Below, in pieces: positions 33,848 to 43,477 of a stretch of DNA of 64,000 bases. A program made the position numbers and the translations under genes. This stretch comes from Pseudogracilibacillus sp037071985 (GTDB lineage: Bacteria; Bacillota; Bacilli; Bacillales; Amphibacillaceae). The notes beneath the pieces were generated by a model. That model did not search any database, was not told where the DNA came from, and saw only the letters and a list, made by a program, of their open reading frames with translations. Within the stretch, counting starts at the first letter, position 1. Each line of letters starts with the position of its first letter. The DNA is taken from positions 248,001 to 312,000 of the forward strand of contig NZ_JAXHDF010000003.1 of the NCBI RefSeq assembly GCF_037071985.1, given 5' to 3'.

Positions 33848-33881
33848 AATTTAATGAATTATGAAATTCATTCATTAAATT
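33848..33881. promoter_or_regulatory. Perfect 12-bp inverted repeat before the EcsAB-like genes
   Basis: AATTTAATGAAT (33848-33859) and ATTCATTAAATT (33870-33881) are perfect inverted arms ten bases apart, about 125-155 bp before the ABC start. It looks like a dimeric operator. It contains ATTCATT half-sites but lacks the FadR spacing. Confidence 0.45.
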
Positions 33882-34004
33882 AATATAAAATCTTAATTCA
33901 CATCATTTTTTTATGTTAGCTTAATAGTAAACTATTAATAGTATTTAGTACGTGAAATGTATATATAGGCATGAGCCTAAAAGAAGAACAAGTAGGTGAT
34001 GATA

Positions 34005-34703
34005 GTGATTCATTTGCAATTGGATCAAGTGAAAACAGTGTTAAATCAAAAAGAGTTGGTTAAAAACATTTCTTTTTCACTTCATCGGGGAGAAGTTTTG
34101 GCATTAGTTGGTCATAATGGAGCTGGGAAATCCACGATAATGAAAACAATCATGGGTATGTTGGAAAAAAGAGAGGGTAAAATTAAAATCCTTCAGAAGT
34201 TTGATCAGGATGAGCAGTTTGTATTATTTAAAAAATACATTTCTTATTTACCTGAAGAACCGATGCTGCTGACAGAATTAACAGTTCTGCAACATTTTCA
34301 ATTGTATGGAATGAGCTATGAAATAGAAGAGGAATTATTTAACCAACGTCTTCAATATTACTTAAAAGGATTTGAACTTACTACGAAACTTCAAGCCTAT
34401 CCTGAAGAGTTGTCAAAAGGCATGAGGCAAAAGGTTCAAACCATCTGTGCGTTATTACCAGAAGTACCTGTACTCTTAATTGATGAACCTTTTATGGGAT
34501 TAGATATATACGCGGTTGATTTTTTACTAAAAACAATTAAAGAAAAAGTGAAGCTTGGGACAAGTATTTTACTTACAACGCATCAATTGGATCAATTACA
34601 ATCATTGGCTGATCGATATATTTTGCTGGAACAAGGAAAAGTGAAATCTGAGGGAGCAATTGATCAATTTGATACGATCACTAGAGGATATGAAGATGTT
34701 TAA
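34005..34703 (+). CDS. ABC transporter ATP-binding protein, EcsA/YthP-like
   Basis: Nucleotide-binding subunit of about 232 aa. Walker A is GHNGAGKST, the signature is LSKGMRQKVQT (a variant of LSGGQ seen in EcsA-type proteins), Walker B is VLLIDEPFMGLD and the switch His is in TTHQLD. Pairing with the following membrane gene suggests an EcsAB/YthPQ-type exporter. The start is uncertain among 33996 (GTG), 33999 (ATG) and 34005 (GTG); AGGTGAT fits 34005. It overlaps the permease gene by 8 bp. Confidence 0.88.
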   Translation: MIHLQLDQVKTVLNQKELVKNISFSLHRGEVLALVGHNGAGKSTIMKTIMGMLEKREGKIKILQKFDQDEQFVLFKKYISYLPEEPMLLTELTVLQHFQLYGMSYEIEEELFNQRLQYYLKGFELTTKLQAYPEELSKGMRQKVQTICALLPEVPVLLIDEPFMGLDIYAVDFLLKTIKEKVKLGTSILLTTHQLDQLQSLADRYILLEQGKVKSEGAIDQFDTITRGYEDV

Positions 34704-36063
34704 GCAAATCGTTTTTCTGAAAAGAAATCGGATTCGTAAAAAGAGTAAACTAGTTAAACAAGTATTGCTGCTATCTTTTGATTTCACTTCTCTTTTTTAC
34801 ACCCTTCTCGTCATAGGTTATTTCGTGATAGCAATAGTTATGGAAGGGAATATTAGGAACAATATTCAAGATAAAATAATTTCAATAGAGGCGTATACGG
34901 TTGAACAGTTTTGGGTAATTCTTACAGCTATTCCAATCATATATATCATTCGAAGTTTTAACCAGCCAGGAGTTATTTTTTCAACTGCTGAATATACATT
35001 AACGTTTTTACCAAATACATTGCAACAAGTATGGAGAGTAGTTGCTATAGAACGGTGGATAAAAAGCGGAATTACATATTTGATTGGTGGAATAATTATT
35101 TATATTTTATCACCAACAAGTGCTTCCATTGTGCTGCTTTATATTTTTATCCTAATAGGACTGAATGTACTCATGACACTGCCTGAATGGAAACTGTTCC
35201 AACAACATTTATGGTTAAAAATAGTCGTCTTAATTAGTTTAATTTTAATTAATTTAGTAAACCTTTATCTTAAGTCATCTTTTTTAAGTATTTTATTTAT
35301 TGCAATATTATTCTTAATTAACGTACTCTTATTACCAAGAACGTTTCAACAAATAGATTGGAAAAAAGTAACTGCCGCTAGTGATTTTAAAATATGGAAT
35401 ATGGTTATGATTTCCTATGTAACGAAAATAAAGTATAGAAAAGAACGTCAATATAGTATTTGGCAGCGATTATCTTTTTGGAAGAAACCTTTTCTTTATA
35501 AAAAGTCAGTTGGATATAATCGCTTATGGCATTTATATTTTGAGAAAAACATAGGTGTTTGTTTAAAATTAATTGGTGCACTTTTTCTGCTTCTATTTTT
35601 AATCTTATTTATTAAAGAAGAATTATTTTTTTTGGCGATTGCCTTTACAATTCATAGTTCTTCAACAGTTGCTGCAAGTTTATTTAATGACCGTTTGCGA
35701 ACAGATTTAGTACAGATGCTTCCTTGGGATTTGACACTATTCAAACAAACTATTTTAAAGTGGATATATAGTACGAGTGCTCTTTTATTATTACCGATTA
35801 TTATGTTTATATTTAGAGATTTATCTGTTTGGACACTGATTCACGTATTGGCAATGATATTTTCATTTCTTTTTCTTATGCCAATTAAAATTGAAAAAGT
35901 CTTTAAAAAATTTGATAATAAAGCATCAGATTTTAAGTGGACAGAGATATTTTGTTATATTCTAATTTTATTAATCATTATTAGCAATATATATTTGGAA
36001 TTCCTTATCGGAGTTTGTTTAATGATGGGAATAATTCCGATTCTAAAAAAAGCTGAGAAATAA
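34696..36063 (+). CDS. ABC transporter permease, EcsB/YthQ-like
   Basis: Membrane subunit of about 455 aa with roughly ten hydrophobic helices in clusters and a basic N-terminus (FLKRNRIRKKSKLVKQ) typical of EcsB-type permeases. FSTAEYTLTFLPNTLQQVWRVVAIERWIKS and a central cytosolic segment with KKPFLYKKSVGYNRLWHLYFEKN also fit that group. A longer frame begins at 34660, but AGAGG spaces best to the ATG at 34696, which sits within the end of the ATPase gene. EcsAB affects secretion and proteolysis in B. subtilis; whether this paralogue does is unknown. Confidence 0.83.
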   Translation: MFKQIVFLKRNRIRKKSKLVKQVLLLSFDFTSLFYTLLVIGYFVIAIVMEGNIRNNIQDKIISIEAYTVEQFWVILTAIPIIYIIRSFNQPGVIFSTAEYTLTFLPNTLQQVWRVVAIERWIKSGITYLIGGIIIYILSPTSASIVLLYIFILIGLNVLMTLPEWKLFQQHLWLKIVVLISLILINLVNLYLKSSFLSILFIAILFLINVLLLPRTFQQIDWKKVTAASDFKIWNMVMISYVTKIKYRKERQYSIWQRLSFWKKPFLYKKSVGYNRLWHLYFEKNIGVCLKLIGALFLLLFLILFIKEELFFLAIAFTIHSSSTVAASLFNDRLRTDLVQMLPWDLTLFKQTILKWIYSTSALLLLPIIMFIFRDLSVWTLIHVLAMIFSFLFLMPIKIEKVFKKFDNKASDFKWTEIFCYILILLIIISNIYLEFLIGVCLMMGIIPILKKAEK

Positions 36064-36144
36064 ATATAAGTGATGTCGTGATACACACCTGCCGGGACAA
36101 ATGCATATATTATCATAGTAATTAGATATAGCGAGGTGTTTTAA

Positions 36145-36516
36145 ATGGTGAATGAAAATGAGTATTACCGCCCAATAATGCCTAACCATTATTACCCGGA
36201 GGCCTCCTATACACCAGGATATTACTATCCGATGTATGCAGAGCAAGCGTATTATTATAACCCATATATGCAAAATAATAGTTTTCCGCCCCAAATGCAA
36301 ATGATGCCACCAAATATACAGCCTAATAATTTTGAGAATCCTGCCCCGCCACAAGGAGCAGTTTCCAACGGTGTTATGCAACAATTTTTGGATGAAAATG
36401 GAACTGTAGATATCCAGAAAATGCTTCAAACTGTCGGTCAATTAGCTGACACAGTTCAGCAAGTTTCTCCAGTTATTAGGCAATTAAATGATTTAATTCG
36501 TGCATTTAGAGCATAA
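36145..36516 (+). CDS. YppG-like protein
   Basis: A 123-aa protein in two parts. Residues 1-75 are a Tyr/Pro/Met/Asn-rich low-complexity region (YYYPMYAEQAYYYNPYMQ). Residues 76-123 are a conserved helix (VMQQFLDENGTVDIQKMLQT, then VGQLADTVQQVSPVIRQLND) that matches the C-terminal block of YppG-type proteins of Bacillus. Such tyrosine-rich proteins are often associated with the spore coat, so the gene hints that the organism sporulates; the role itself is unproven. Ribosome site GAGGTG. Confidence 0.8.
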   Translation: MVNENEYYRPIMPNHYYPEASYTPGYYYPMYAEQAYYYNPYMQNNSFPPQMQMMPPNIQPNNFENPAPPQGAVSNGVMQQFLDENGTVDIQKMLQTVGQLADTVQQVSPVIRQLNDLIRAFRA

Positions 36517-36647
36517 GTTTAGTTTGTCTATTTTCTGTAGCCCAAACTGTTTGTTACATGTAATAAAAAATTGAAAAAGGGGAATAAGAATAGTATCTTC
36601 AAAAGGTTTAGCTCCATTCCTTTGGTCAAATAGGGAGAGTGAAAAAA

Positions 36648-37376
36648 GTGATTGGATGCTTGATTATCCACGGATTTACAGGAGGGCCTCATGAAGTTGA
36701 GCCTTTGCGAGCATATTTATCTAAACGAACAGATTGGAAAATTGAAGTACCTGTTTTAAAAGGGCATGGAAAAGAACTAAATTTAGAAGACGCTTCACAT
36801 GAACTATGGTTGGAAGACGCACGCATTGCACTAGAAAATTTGCGAAAAAACTGTGATAAAGTATATGTAATTGGCTTTTCAATGGGCGGAATGATAGCTG
36901 CATATTTAGCCGCAACTCAAAAAATTGAACGGCTTGTGCTCCTAGCAACAGCAAGAAGGTATTTATCGTTTAAATATTTGAGTTTTTATATAGCAGAAAT
37001 GATTGGCGATGGATTTAAAGGGAAATTAAATGAAAATGATCTGTTTCTCCATTATAAGAGTAAGTTCGGAGATGTCCCTTTAAAGGCAAATATAGAGTTC
37101 ATGAAGCTTGTTAATCGTACAAAGCAATACTTAAAAGATATTACTACACCAGTTTTTATCGCTCAAGGTCATAAGGATGAAATGGTTCCGTATAAAGCAG
37201 CATATTATTTAGATGAAGAGATAAGTTCCGAACATAAAGAAGTCGTATTTTTTGAACAATCGGATCACTTGATATGTCTAGGAGAAGATAGCGATGTCTT
37301 AAACAAAATGATTTACGACTTTTTAACTCAAGAGATATGTGAAGAAACGAATCAAATAGAAAAATCCACCATCTAA
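36648..37376 (+). CDS. Alpha/beta hydrolase, carboxylesterase Est30-like
   Basis: Serine hydrolase of about 242 aa related to thermostable monoacylglycerol lipase/carboxylesterase Est30. The oxyanion region is LIIHGFTGGPHEVEPL, the nucleophile elbow GFSMGG, and the acid and His lie in AQGHKDEMVP and EQSDHLICLGED. GTG codons at 36639 and 36648 are both in frame; AGGGAG is spaced well only for 36648. It is followed within 15 bp by a terminator shared with the convergent DMT gene. Confidence 0.88.
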   Translation: MIGCLIIHGFTGGPHEVEPLRAYLSKRTDWKIEVPVLKGHGKELNLEDASHELWLEDARIALENLRKNCDKVYVIGFSMGGMIAAYLAATQKIERLVLLATARRYLSFKYLSFYIAEMIGDGFKGKLNENDLFLHYKSKFGDVPLKANIEFMKLVNRTKQYLKDITTPVFIAQGHKDEMVPYKAAYYLDEEISSEHKEVVFFEQSDHLICLGEDSDVLNKMIYDFLTQEICEETNQIEKSTI

Positions 37377-37391
37377 TTGGTGGATTTTTCT
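37359..37391. terminator. Bidirectional terminator, overlapping both gene ends
   Basis: AGAAAAATCCACC and GGTGGATTTTTCT form a perfect 13-bp stem with A/T runs within it. It starts inside the esterase gene and reaches the last codon of the convergent transporter gene. Confidence 0.9.
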
Positions 37392-38313
37392 ATTCTTTTT
37401 CGTTATTTCCACGATGAGATATGGTGACACGAGATTTTCTAGTCGTACTCATAATAAATAAAAATAGCCCAAAAATGACAATGGAACCGCCAAGCCATTG
37501 AGAAGAAGTAACGGCTTCTTCTAGAATAAAATAAGCAAGAATAGTTGCTCCGATCGGTTCAAAAACGATTGCCATTGAAATTGTAGAAGTACTAAGCCAT
37601 TTCAAAGCCCAATTAAAAAGGGTATGTCCCAAAAATGTTGGAATAATTGCTAAACCAAGGAATAGAACCCAATGGTTTGCGGAATAATGAAATAAATCAT
37701 TCCCAATTAGTAAGTTGTAAATTAGTAATGCAACCGAACTAGTTCCATACACAATAAATGTATAGGTTATAAGCGATAAATTTCTTCTAAGTTGTTGTCC
37801 AAGGAGAAAATATCCTGTAACTGTCACAGCCCCCAATAAGGCTAAAATATCACCTAAAAGGGCTAAACCACTAATTTGGAGATCTCCCCATCCGATAATA
37901 AAACTTCCGACAAGAGTAATTAACATACTTATAACCGCAGCAACCGAAAAGCGTTCCCCAAAAAAGAAATACGTACCGATGAACGCAAAGACCGGTTGTA
38001 ATGTTACCAAAACTACGGAACTGGCTACTGACGTATAGTTAAGCGACTCGAACCAAAGAATAAAATGGAGGGCCAAAAATATACCTGAAATGGTAGCTAA
38101 GATCCAATCACGTTTTGCGATAGCACGGATTTCTTCTTTATATTTAAATAAGACGATCGGAAGCATAATAATAACAGACAGAAAAAGTCGGTAAAAGGCA
38201 ATAATGCCAGCTGGAGCACCTGACGCTAATTTAACAAGTATTGCAGATGTAGAGACAGCGATTACACCTATCACCACAGCTATATAAGGATTAAATGGAG
38301 GAAAGCGCAACAT
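37390..38313 (-). CDS. EamA/DMT-family transporter
   Basis: Ten-helix drug/metabolite transporter of 307 aa with two EamA repeats. The first half has STSAILVKLASGAPAGIIAFYRLFLSVIIMLP and ALHFILWFESLNYTSVASSVVLVTLQPVFAFIGTYFFFGE; the second repeats the pattern as LGHTLFNWALKWLSTSTISMAIVFEPIGATILAYFILEE. Members export amino acids or metabolites; no substrate is inferable. The short basic tail after the last helix is cytoplasmic. It is monocistronic and divergent from the helicase gene. Confidence 0.9.
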   Translation of the reverse strand: MLRFPPFNPYIAVVIGVIAVSTSAILVKLASGAPAGIIAFYRLFLSVIIMLPIVLFKYKEEIRAIAKRDWILATISGIFLALHFILWFESLNYTSVASSVVLVTLQPVFAFIGTYFFFGERFSVAAVISMLITLVGSFIIGWGDLQISGLALLGDILALLGAVTVTGYFLLGQQLRRNLSLITYTFIVYGTSSVALLIYNLLIGNDLFHYSANHWVLFLGLAIIPTFLGHTLFNWALKWLSTSTISMAIVFEPIGATILAYFILEEAVTSSQWLGGSIVIFGLFLFIMSTTRKSRVTISHRGNNEKE

Positions 38314-38538
38314 CTATTCTCCTTTATACAGATTGTTTAAGAACATGACTATTATATCTCATTATTCCCTTTTTCGCAGAGAATGAACATAAAAGATTAA
38401 TTATTATCTAATTTGGGTATATAAAATAGAAAGTCTCTTCGTTAAATATTAATTTTAAAAGTGGATTAGATTTAAGACATTATGCTATACTTATAAAGCT
38501 GTATACATGAGATATGGAGAAGGGCAACTATCCATTAT

Positions 38539-38712
38539 GGAGGAAGCCTCCTGCAACTTTAAGGTTTAACTAGTCAATTATTTAAGTGAAATTAAAAATA
38601 GAAGTGATACATAGATCGCCCAATCAGGCATCTATCAAGTGTACGTTCAAAAAGTCCGCTGATATTGTTTAAAAAAGTAAACAGTTGTTATTGATCAAGG
38701 CATTTTTGAACG
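38539..38712 (+). promoter_or_regulatory. Structured 5' leader of the DEAD-box helicase gene
   Basis: The 470-bp gap before the helicase holds a GGAGG-AAG-CCTCC hairpin (38539-38551) and perfect 10-bp arms CGTTCAAAAA (38644-38653) and TTTTTGAACG (38703-38712). The region between the arms has its own partial pairings. Cold-shock helicase mRNAs often carry long structured leaders that control expression, so this may be regulatory RNA. No known riboswitch class is recognised. Confidence 0.5.
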
Positions 38713-38783
38713 ACCTCTTAAAGTAACATAGAAGGTTTCCGCTTATGTAAAATATTTTACAAGGTAGGAAAAGGAGATAAAAG

Positions 38784-40241
38784 ATGACAACTTTTAATGA
38801 ATTAAACATATCGGCACCTATTTTAAAAGCATTAGAGTCGATGGGATTTGAAGAAGCAACACCAATTCAGGCACAAACAATACCTCATGCTTTAGAGGGA
38901 AAAGATGTAATCGGACAAGCACAAACTGGTACGGGGAAAACGGCGGCATTCGGTATTCCGATGATTGAACAATTTGATTCCAAGGTTCGTGCAGTTCAAG
39001 GATTAGTTGTAGCTCCTACAAGAGAGCTTGCAATTCAAGTAGCTGCTGAAATTAACCGATTAGGAAAATTTAAAGGAATCCGCGCTTTGGCTGTATACGG
39101 AGGTCAACATATGGACCGCCAAATACGTGCGCTTAAAGATCGACCACAAATTGTTGTTGCTACTCCTGGAAGGTTACTGGATCATTTAAGACGTCGCACA
39201 ATTCGTTTAGATGCGATTAAAGTAGCCGTCTTGGATGAAGCAGATGAAATGCTAAACATGGGCTTTATTGATGATATTAAAGAAATATTAAGGTCTATAC
39301 CTGAGGAGCGACAAACGTTACTGTTCTCTGCTACAATGCCTAAAGAAATTCGGGAAATTGCTACAACGTTAATGAAAAATCCTGAGGAAATCAAAGTTAA
39401 AGCAAAAGAAATGACTGTAGAAAATATCGTTCAATACTTTATGGAAGTTCCAGAAAAATTTAAATTTGATACGTTAACAAACCATTTTGATATTCATTCA
39501 CCAACATTAGCGATTGTTTTCACACGCACAAAGAAACGTGTAGATGAAATAACAGATGGTCTACAAGTCCGTGGATTCCGTGCTGAAGGGATTCATGGTG
39601 ACTTAACACAGGGAAAACGTATGTCTGTATTAAATAAATTTAAACATGGACGTATTGAGATACTTGTTGCAACCGATGTTGCAGCTCGTGGATTAGATAT
39701 TTCAGGAGTCACTCATGTGTATAATTTTGATATCCCGCAAGACCCTGAAAGTTATGTACACAGAATTGGGCGTACTGGAAGAGCTGGAAAAATGGGAGAA
39801 GCAATTTCATTTGTAACTCCACGTGAAATGCCACATTTACGCTTAATTGAGCAAGTTACTAAAAGTAAAATGAAACGTCTTGTTCCACCAACAAATCAAG
39901 AAGCTGCTAGAGGGAAACAACAAGCAACGGCAGAAAATATTATTAAAGCAATCGATACGGAAGATTTAAAATCATTTAATCAAACGGCTACAGAATTGTT
40001 AGAAGAACATGATTCAATTTCTGTTGTGTCTGCTGCGTTAAAATTATTAACGAAAGAACGGAAAAATGTTCCTGTTCGTATTTCTTCGGTCCAGCCGATT
40101 AGTGTTAAAAATGTCCAACGCGGCGGTGGTCGTGACTCAAAACGACGCCAAGGTGGAAGCGGAAAACGATTTTATGGAAAACGTCCACAAAGTGGTGGAG
40201 GACGCCGAAAAGGAAATTTCCAAAAACGTCGCGGTCGCTAA
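38784..40241 (+). CDS. cshA: DEAD-box ATP-dependent RNA helicase (CshA type)
   Basis: RNA helicase of 485 aa acting in mRNA turnover, ribosome assembly and cold adaptation. The Q motif (GFEEATPIQAQTIP), motif I AQTGTGKTA, motif Ia PTRELAIQ, motif II DEAD in VLDEADEML, motif III SAT and motif VI HRIGRTGRAG are all present. The C-terminus is a basic Arg/Gly-rich tail (GGGRDSKRRQGGSGKRFYGK) that binds RNA. The length and tail match CshA of Bacillus. Ribosome site AAAAGGAG. It has a long leader and its own terminator. Confidence 0.95.
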   Translation: MTTFNELNISAPILKALESMGFEEATPIQAQTIPHALEGKDVIGQAQTGTGKTAAFGIPMIEQFDSKVRAVQGLVVAPTRELAIQVAAEINRLGKFKGIRALAVYGGQHMDRQIRALKDRPQIVVATPGRLLDHLRRRTIRLDAIKVAVLDEADEMLNMGFIDDIKEILRSIPEERQTLLFSATMPKEIREIATTLMKNPEEIKVKAKEMTVENIVQYFMEVPEKFKFDTLTNHFDIHSPTLAIVFTRTKKRVDEITDGLQVRGFRAEGIHGDLTQGKRMSVLNKFKHGRIEILVATDVAARGLDISGVTHVYNFDIPQDPESYVHRIGRTGRAGKMGEAISFVTPREMPHLRLIEQVTKSKMKRLVPPTNQEAARGKQQATAENIIKAIDTEDLKSFNQTATELLEEHDSISVVSAALKLLTKERKNVPVRISSVQPISVKNVQRGGGRDSKRRQGGSGKRFYGKRPQSGGGRRKGNFQKRRGR

Positions 40242-40291
40242 GATAGAGAAACTTTCTACCCAATTGGGCTGAAAAAAGTGTTCTAGACATT

Positions 40292-40340
40292 AAAGATCCG
40301 AATGATGATTCAAAAGGTTTTGAATCAACTCGGGTCTTTT
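40292..40340 (+). terminator. Terminator of the helicase gene
   Basis: An imperfect stem pairs AAAGATCCGA with TCGGGTCTTT, and inner GATTCAAAA with TTTTGAATC. It ends in a short T-run. Confidence 0.8.
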
Positions 40341-40432
40341 GTTGTTTATAACTTAGATCAGCTCATCCTTGTGACATCAGTTGCACGAGGTTCAATAGAT
40401 GTTTATAGAAACAATGTAGTTAGTACTATTCG

Positions 40433-41239
40433 TCAACGATCATTTATTTCTTGATTTGCTATCTTTTTATTATCAACATGAATGCTTTTCATACCTTCAT
40501 AGTAAATGTATTTATTTCTTAAATAGCTTTCCAACTCTCCATTATCATAAAGAAGCTTATTTAAGTAATCTTTCGAACTATTAATCCTATTTTTAATTTC
40601 CTTCTGGGATTGTGTGATAGAGCCGTGTCCAGGTATGTGAGTCTTTATATGATGATTATGTAAAATATTTTCGGCTTTATTAATTGTAGATACATAGTCT
40701 TTATAACTGCCAAATATGAAAGGAAATTCTACATCAGATAGGTAATCTCCTGAAAGAAATATTCCATATGGTTCAATTACAGCAAATAAACTATCATTGG
40801 TGTGGCCGGGTGCAAGATAGAAAGTTATTGTTAATGATCCTAATGTTAATTTTTGTCCATCAATTGTAATAACAATATCTACAGCAGGATATACAGGTTT
40901 ATAGTTTCTATTCAAATAATATTTTTTGTCAAACATATGTATTTGATGGATAATTTCATCTTTGTTTGGATGATTGTCAAATTGTTCAGTAGCTATTATT
41001 TTAGCTTCTGGAAAGGCTCCAGAACCAATAATATGGTCGAAATCACTATGTGTATAGATAATATATAATTGTTTATTACCGATATTCTTCGTAATATACT
41101 TTTTAATTTCTTCAATTTCATTAGGCAGCCAATTGGGATCAGTCATGATTAAAACATCATTTGTTTGTATAATTGCCGATGTTGTCATAAATAAAGAACT
41201 TTGAAAAACTGTAATATTATCATTATTGAAGTGAATCAT
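40433..41239 (-). CDS. MBL-fold hydrolase with HxDxDH metal motif
   Basis: Metallo-beta-lactamase-fold protein of 268 aa. The first metal motif reads YTHSDFDHIIG, so the second His of HxHxDH is Asp, a variant seen in a recognised subgroup. Further ligands are in LAPGHTNDSLF, FLSGDYLSD and HIPGHGS. There is no signal peptide and no neighbour that suggests a substrate. Codon use looks slightly more AT-rich than flanking genes, but I cannot quantify this. It is convergent with the helicase gene. Confidence 0.83.
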   Translation of the reverse strand: MIHFNNDNITVFQSSLFMTTSAIIQTNDVLIMTDPNWLPNEIEEIKKYITKNIGNKQLYIIYTHSDFDHIIGSGAFPEAKIIATEQFDNHPNKDEIIHQIHMFDKKYYLNRNYKPVYPAVDIVITIDGQKLTLGSLTITFYLAPGHTNDSLFAVIEPYGIFLSGDYLSDVEFPFIFGSYKDYVSTINKAENILHNHHIKTHIPGHGSITQSQKEIKNRINSSKDYLNKLLYDNGELESYLRNKYIYYEGMKSIHVDNKKIANQEINDR

Positions 41240-41465
41240 ATAAACTCTTCTCCTTCTATAATATTTATTCTTGATTCAACTTAAGCATATCAACGCCTAA
41301 TTAACAAATTTAATAAAAAATAGATTAATAGAAAACTTAAAAGGTTATTAGAATTTGACGCTTTTTCTTGGAGAAAACAGACTCATAAATTCTAAAATAA
41401 AAATAAAAATTACGTACGATAATATTTATATGGTAAACTATGAGGGGAGAAAGTGAGGTTTAGAC

Positions 41466-41945
41466 ATGAGGGAACAACCGAAAAATAATATAGCGTTTAA
41501 AGCAATAAAAGCTTGGAGAATATCCGCATCTCTTTATATGATAGGTTTATGGTTACTTATAGGAACGTTGGCTGTTTTAACATACATATTTAAGTTCTCA
41601 TATTTGTATACAGGAATTGCTGCATGCATAGGGATAGTTTTTGTTTTTATTTTTGTATACCTGATTCCTAAACTTAGATATAAGAGATGGCGTTATGAAA
41701 TATTCGAACAAGAGATATATATTCAGCATGGAATATTAATTGTTACAAGAACTATTATTCCTATGATCCGTGTTCAACATGTTGATACTCAGCAAGGGCC
41801 AATCCTCAAACGGTATCATTTAGCAACAGTTTCCATATCTACTGCAGCAACAACTCATGAGATTCCAGCCTTATTAGAAGAAGATGCTTCGGATATGAGA
41901 GACAGAATCTCTACATTGGCAAGGGTGGATGAGGATGATGTGTAA
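41466..41945 (+). CDS. ydbS: Membrane protein with bacterial PH domain (YdbS-like)
   Basis: A 159-aa protein with two transmembrane helices (about residues 20-44 and 50-68) followed by a bPH2 domain (YEIFEQEIYIQHGILIVTRTIIPMIRVQHVDTQQGPILKRYHLATVSISTAA). It overlaps the ydbT-like gene by 17 bp and the pair is conserved in Bacillus, where ydbST is controlled by an extracytoplasmic sigma factor and contributes to resistance against antimicrobial compounds from competitors (family knowledge). I see no clear ECF promoter here. Confidence 0.88.
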   Translation: MREQPKNNIAFKAIKAWRISASLYMIGLWLLIGTLAVLTYIFKFSYLYTGIAACIGIVFVFIFVYLIPKLRYKRWRYEIFEQEIYIQHGILIVTRTIIPMIRVQHVDTQQGPILKRYHLATVSISTAATTHEIPALLEEDASDMRDRISTLARVDEDDV

Positions 41946-43401
41946 TGAACAGGAATTGAGAAATGAAAATCCGTTTAGTAAGCCACAACGGCTTCATCCC
42001 GCTGCAATGTATTTCAACCTTATCAAAGTTATTAAAGAAACTATATTTGGGTTAGGGATTGGACTTATTTTCACGTTAAAAGAATCATTATTTTACTTTT
42101 TACTTTTTATTTCTATCTTTTTAATATTGTTGATTATTTCTAGTATTTTATCATGGCTCAGGTTCACCTATCGAATTGAGGAAAATGAATTGCGTATTGA
42201 ACAAGGGATTTTCATACGAAAAAAACGTTATATTTCTTTAAATCGCATTCATAAAATTGATCTGACGGCAAACGTGATTCATCGAATTTTTAAACTTGTA
42301 AAAGTTCAAATAGATACTGCGAGCAGTGGAGATGGTGCGGAAGTTTCGTTGAGTGCAATTAAGACAGAAGATGCTGTCCGTTTACGTAAAGTACTGAAAA
42401 GGCAAGAAACTTTACAGAATATAGTGGAAACAGATGAGAGTAATTCTATGAAGAAAATCTCATGGATACGTCTCTTTATTGCTGGGACAACTTCTGGAAG
42501 TGTCGGTATTATTCTTGTTGCACTCCTTGCTGGTTTTACGCAAATCGAGGAATTGATCCCTAAAAAGCTATATAATACGACTTATACTTGGATAATCGAT
42601 CAAGGTATAATTATAATAGTGGGGCTCATTATTTTTATGCTTTTATTATTATGGTTATTCGGCATCGCAGGAACGATGATAAAATATGGGAATTTTACAA
42701 TAGAAAAAAGAGCTGCAGAGTTGTTTGTTAAACGTGGTTTACTAGAAACTAAGGAATTAACTATTCCTTTCGATCGTATTCAAGCTATTGGTATAGAACA
42801 AAGTTTAATTCGCCAGCCGATTAAATTTGTACGAATTTTTGCAGTTGTTGCTGGAGGGTCTTTTGATAAAATGGAACCATTTCCAGTATTATTTCCACTC
42901 ATTCATGAAAAGGAAGTGGAACAATTTTTACGGGAATATTTACCAGATTATCAACAACAAAAAACTGAACTAATTCCATTATCAAAACGTGGTCGAAAGT
43001 TCTATTTATTTAATACTACTATTTTATTTGTATTAGCTTTGATTCCTGTGTTGTACTTTTTTCCTTCCTTCAGCTGGATTCCATTATGTTTCATAATACT
43101 GAGTTTGGCACTTGGTTGGATGCAACATAAAGACGGGGGATATATGATTGATGGAAAAAGAATTACATTACAACATAGAAATCTAAATAAAGTCACTATA
43201 ATGACCTATCATAGACGAATACAGTCGTTGCAAAAAAGACAACATAAAATCCAGATGTATCAACGGATTGCCTCTACAAAAATTTCTCTCATAGGAATGG
43301 GAGGTCTTGGAACACACTATTCGTTAAAACATGTAGAAGAGGAAGATGCAAATAAAATTGCAGATTGGTATTCGTATAGAAAACAAGTAGAGGAAGATTA
43401 A
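41929..43401 (+). CDS. ydbT: Membrane protein with tandem bacterial PH domains (YdbT-like)
   Basis: A 490-aa membrane protein with three bPH2 modules: LRIEQGIFIRKKRYISLNRIHKIDL, ELFVKRGLLETKELTIPFDRIQAIGIEQSLI and RITLQHRNLNKVTIMTYHRRIQSLQKRQHKIQ. Pairs of transmembrane helices lie near residues 32-72, 180-205, 225-250 and 360-400. It is translationally coupled to the YdbS-like gene through a 17-bp overlap. The proteins are thought to form an envelope-stress resistance complex. Start ATG 41929 follows AAGGGTGG; nearby ATGs at 41935 and 41938 are alternatives. Confidence 0.88.
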   Translation: MRMMCNEQELRNENPFSKPQRLHPAAMYFNLIKVIKETIFGLGIGLIFTLKESLFYFLLFISIFLILLIISSILSWLRFTYRIEENELRIEQGIFIRKKRYISLNRIHKIDLTANVIHRIFKLVKVQIDTASSGDGAEVSLSAIKTEDAVRLRKVLKRQETLQNIVETDESNSMKKISWIRLFIAGTTSGSVGIILVALLAGFTQIEELIPKKLYNTTYTWIIDQGIIIIVGLIIFMLLLLWLFGIAGTMIKYGNFTIEKRAAELFVKRGLLETKELTIPFDRIQAIGIEQSLIRQPIKFVRIFAVVAGGSFDKMEPFPVLFPLIHEKEVEQFLREYLPDYQQQKTELIPLSKRGRKFYLFNTTILFVLALIPVLYFFPSFSWIPLCFIILSLALGWMQHKDGGYMIDGKRITLQHRNLNKVTIMTYHRRIQSLQKRQHKIQMYQRIASTKISLIGMGGLGTHYSLKHVEEEDANKIADWYSYRKQVEED

Positions 43402-43477
43402 GTGCGTGTCTAGAGATTTCATAGTAAGATAATCAATTAATGGGAGAAGTGATTCTCCCATTTACTTTCAAAAAACA

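Noticed and set aside
40066..40272. 68-codon frame overlapping the helicase 3' end
   Set aside because: It is a shifted frame of the Arg/Gly-rich tail codons; the helicase frame explains the sequence completely.
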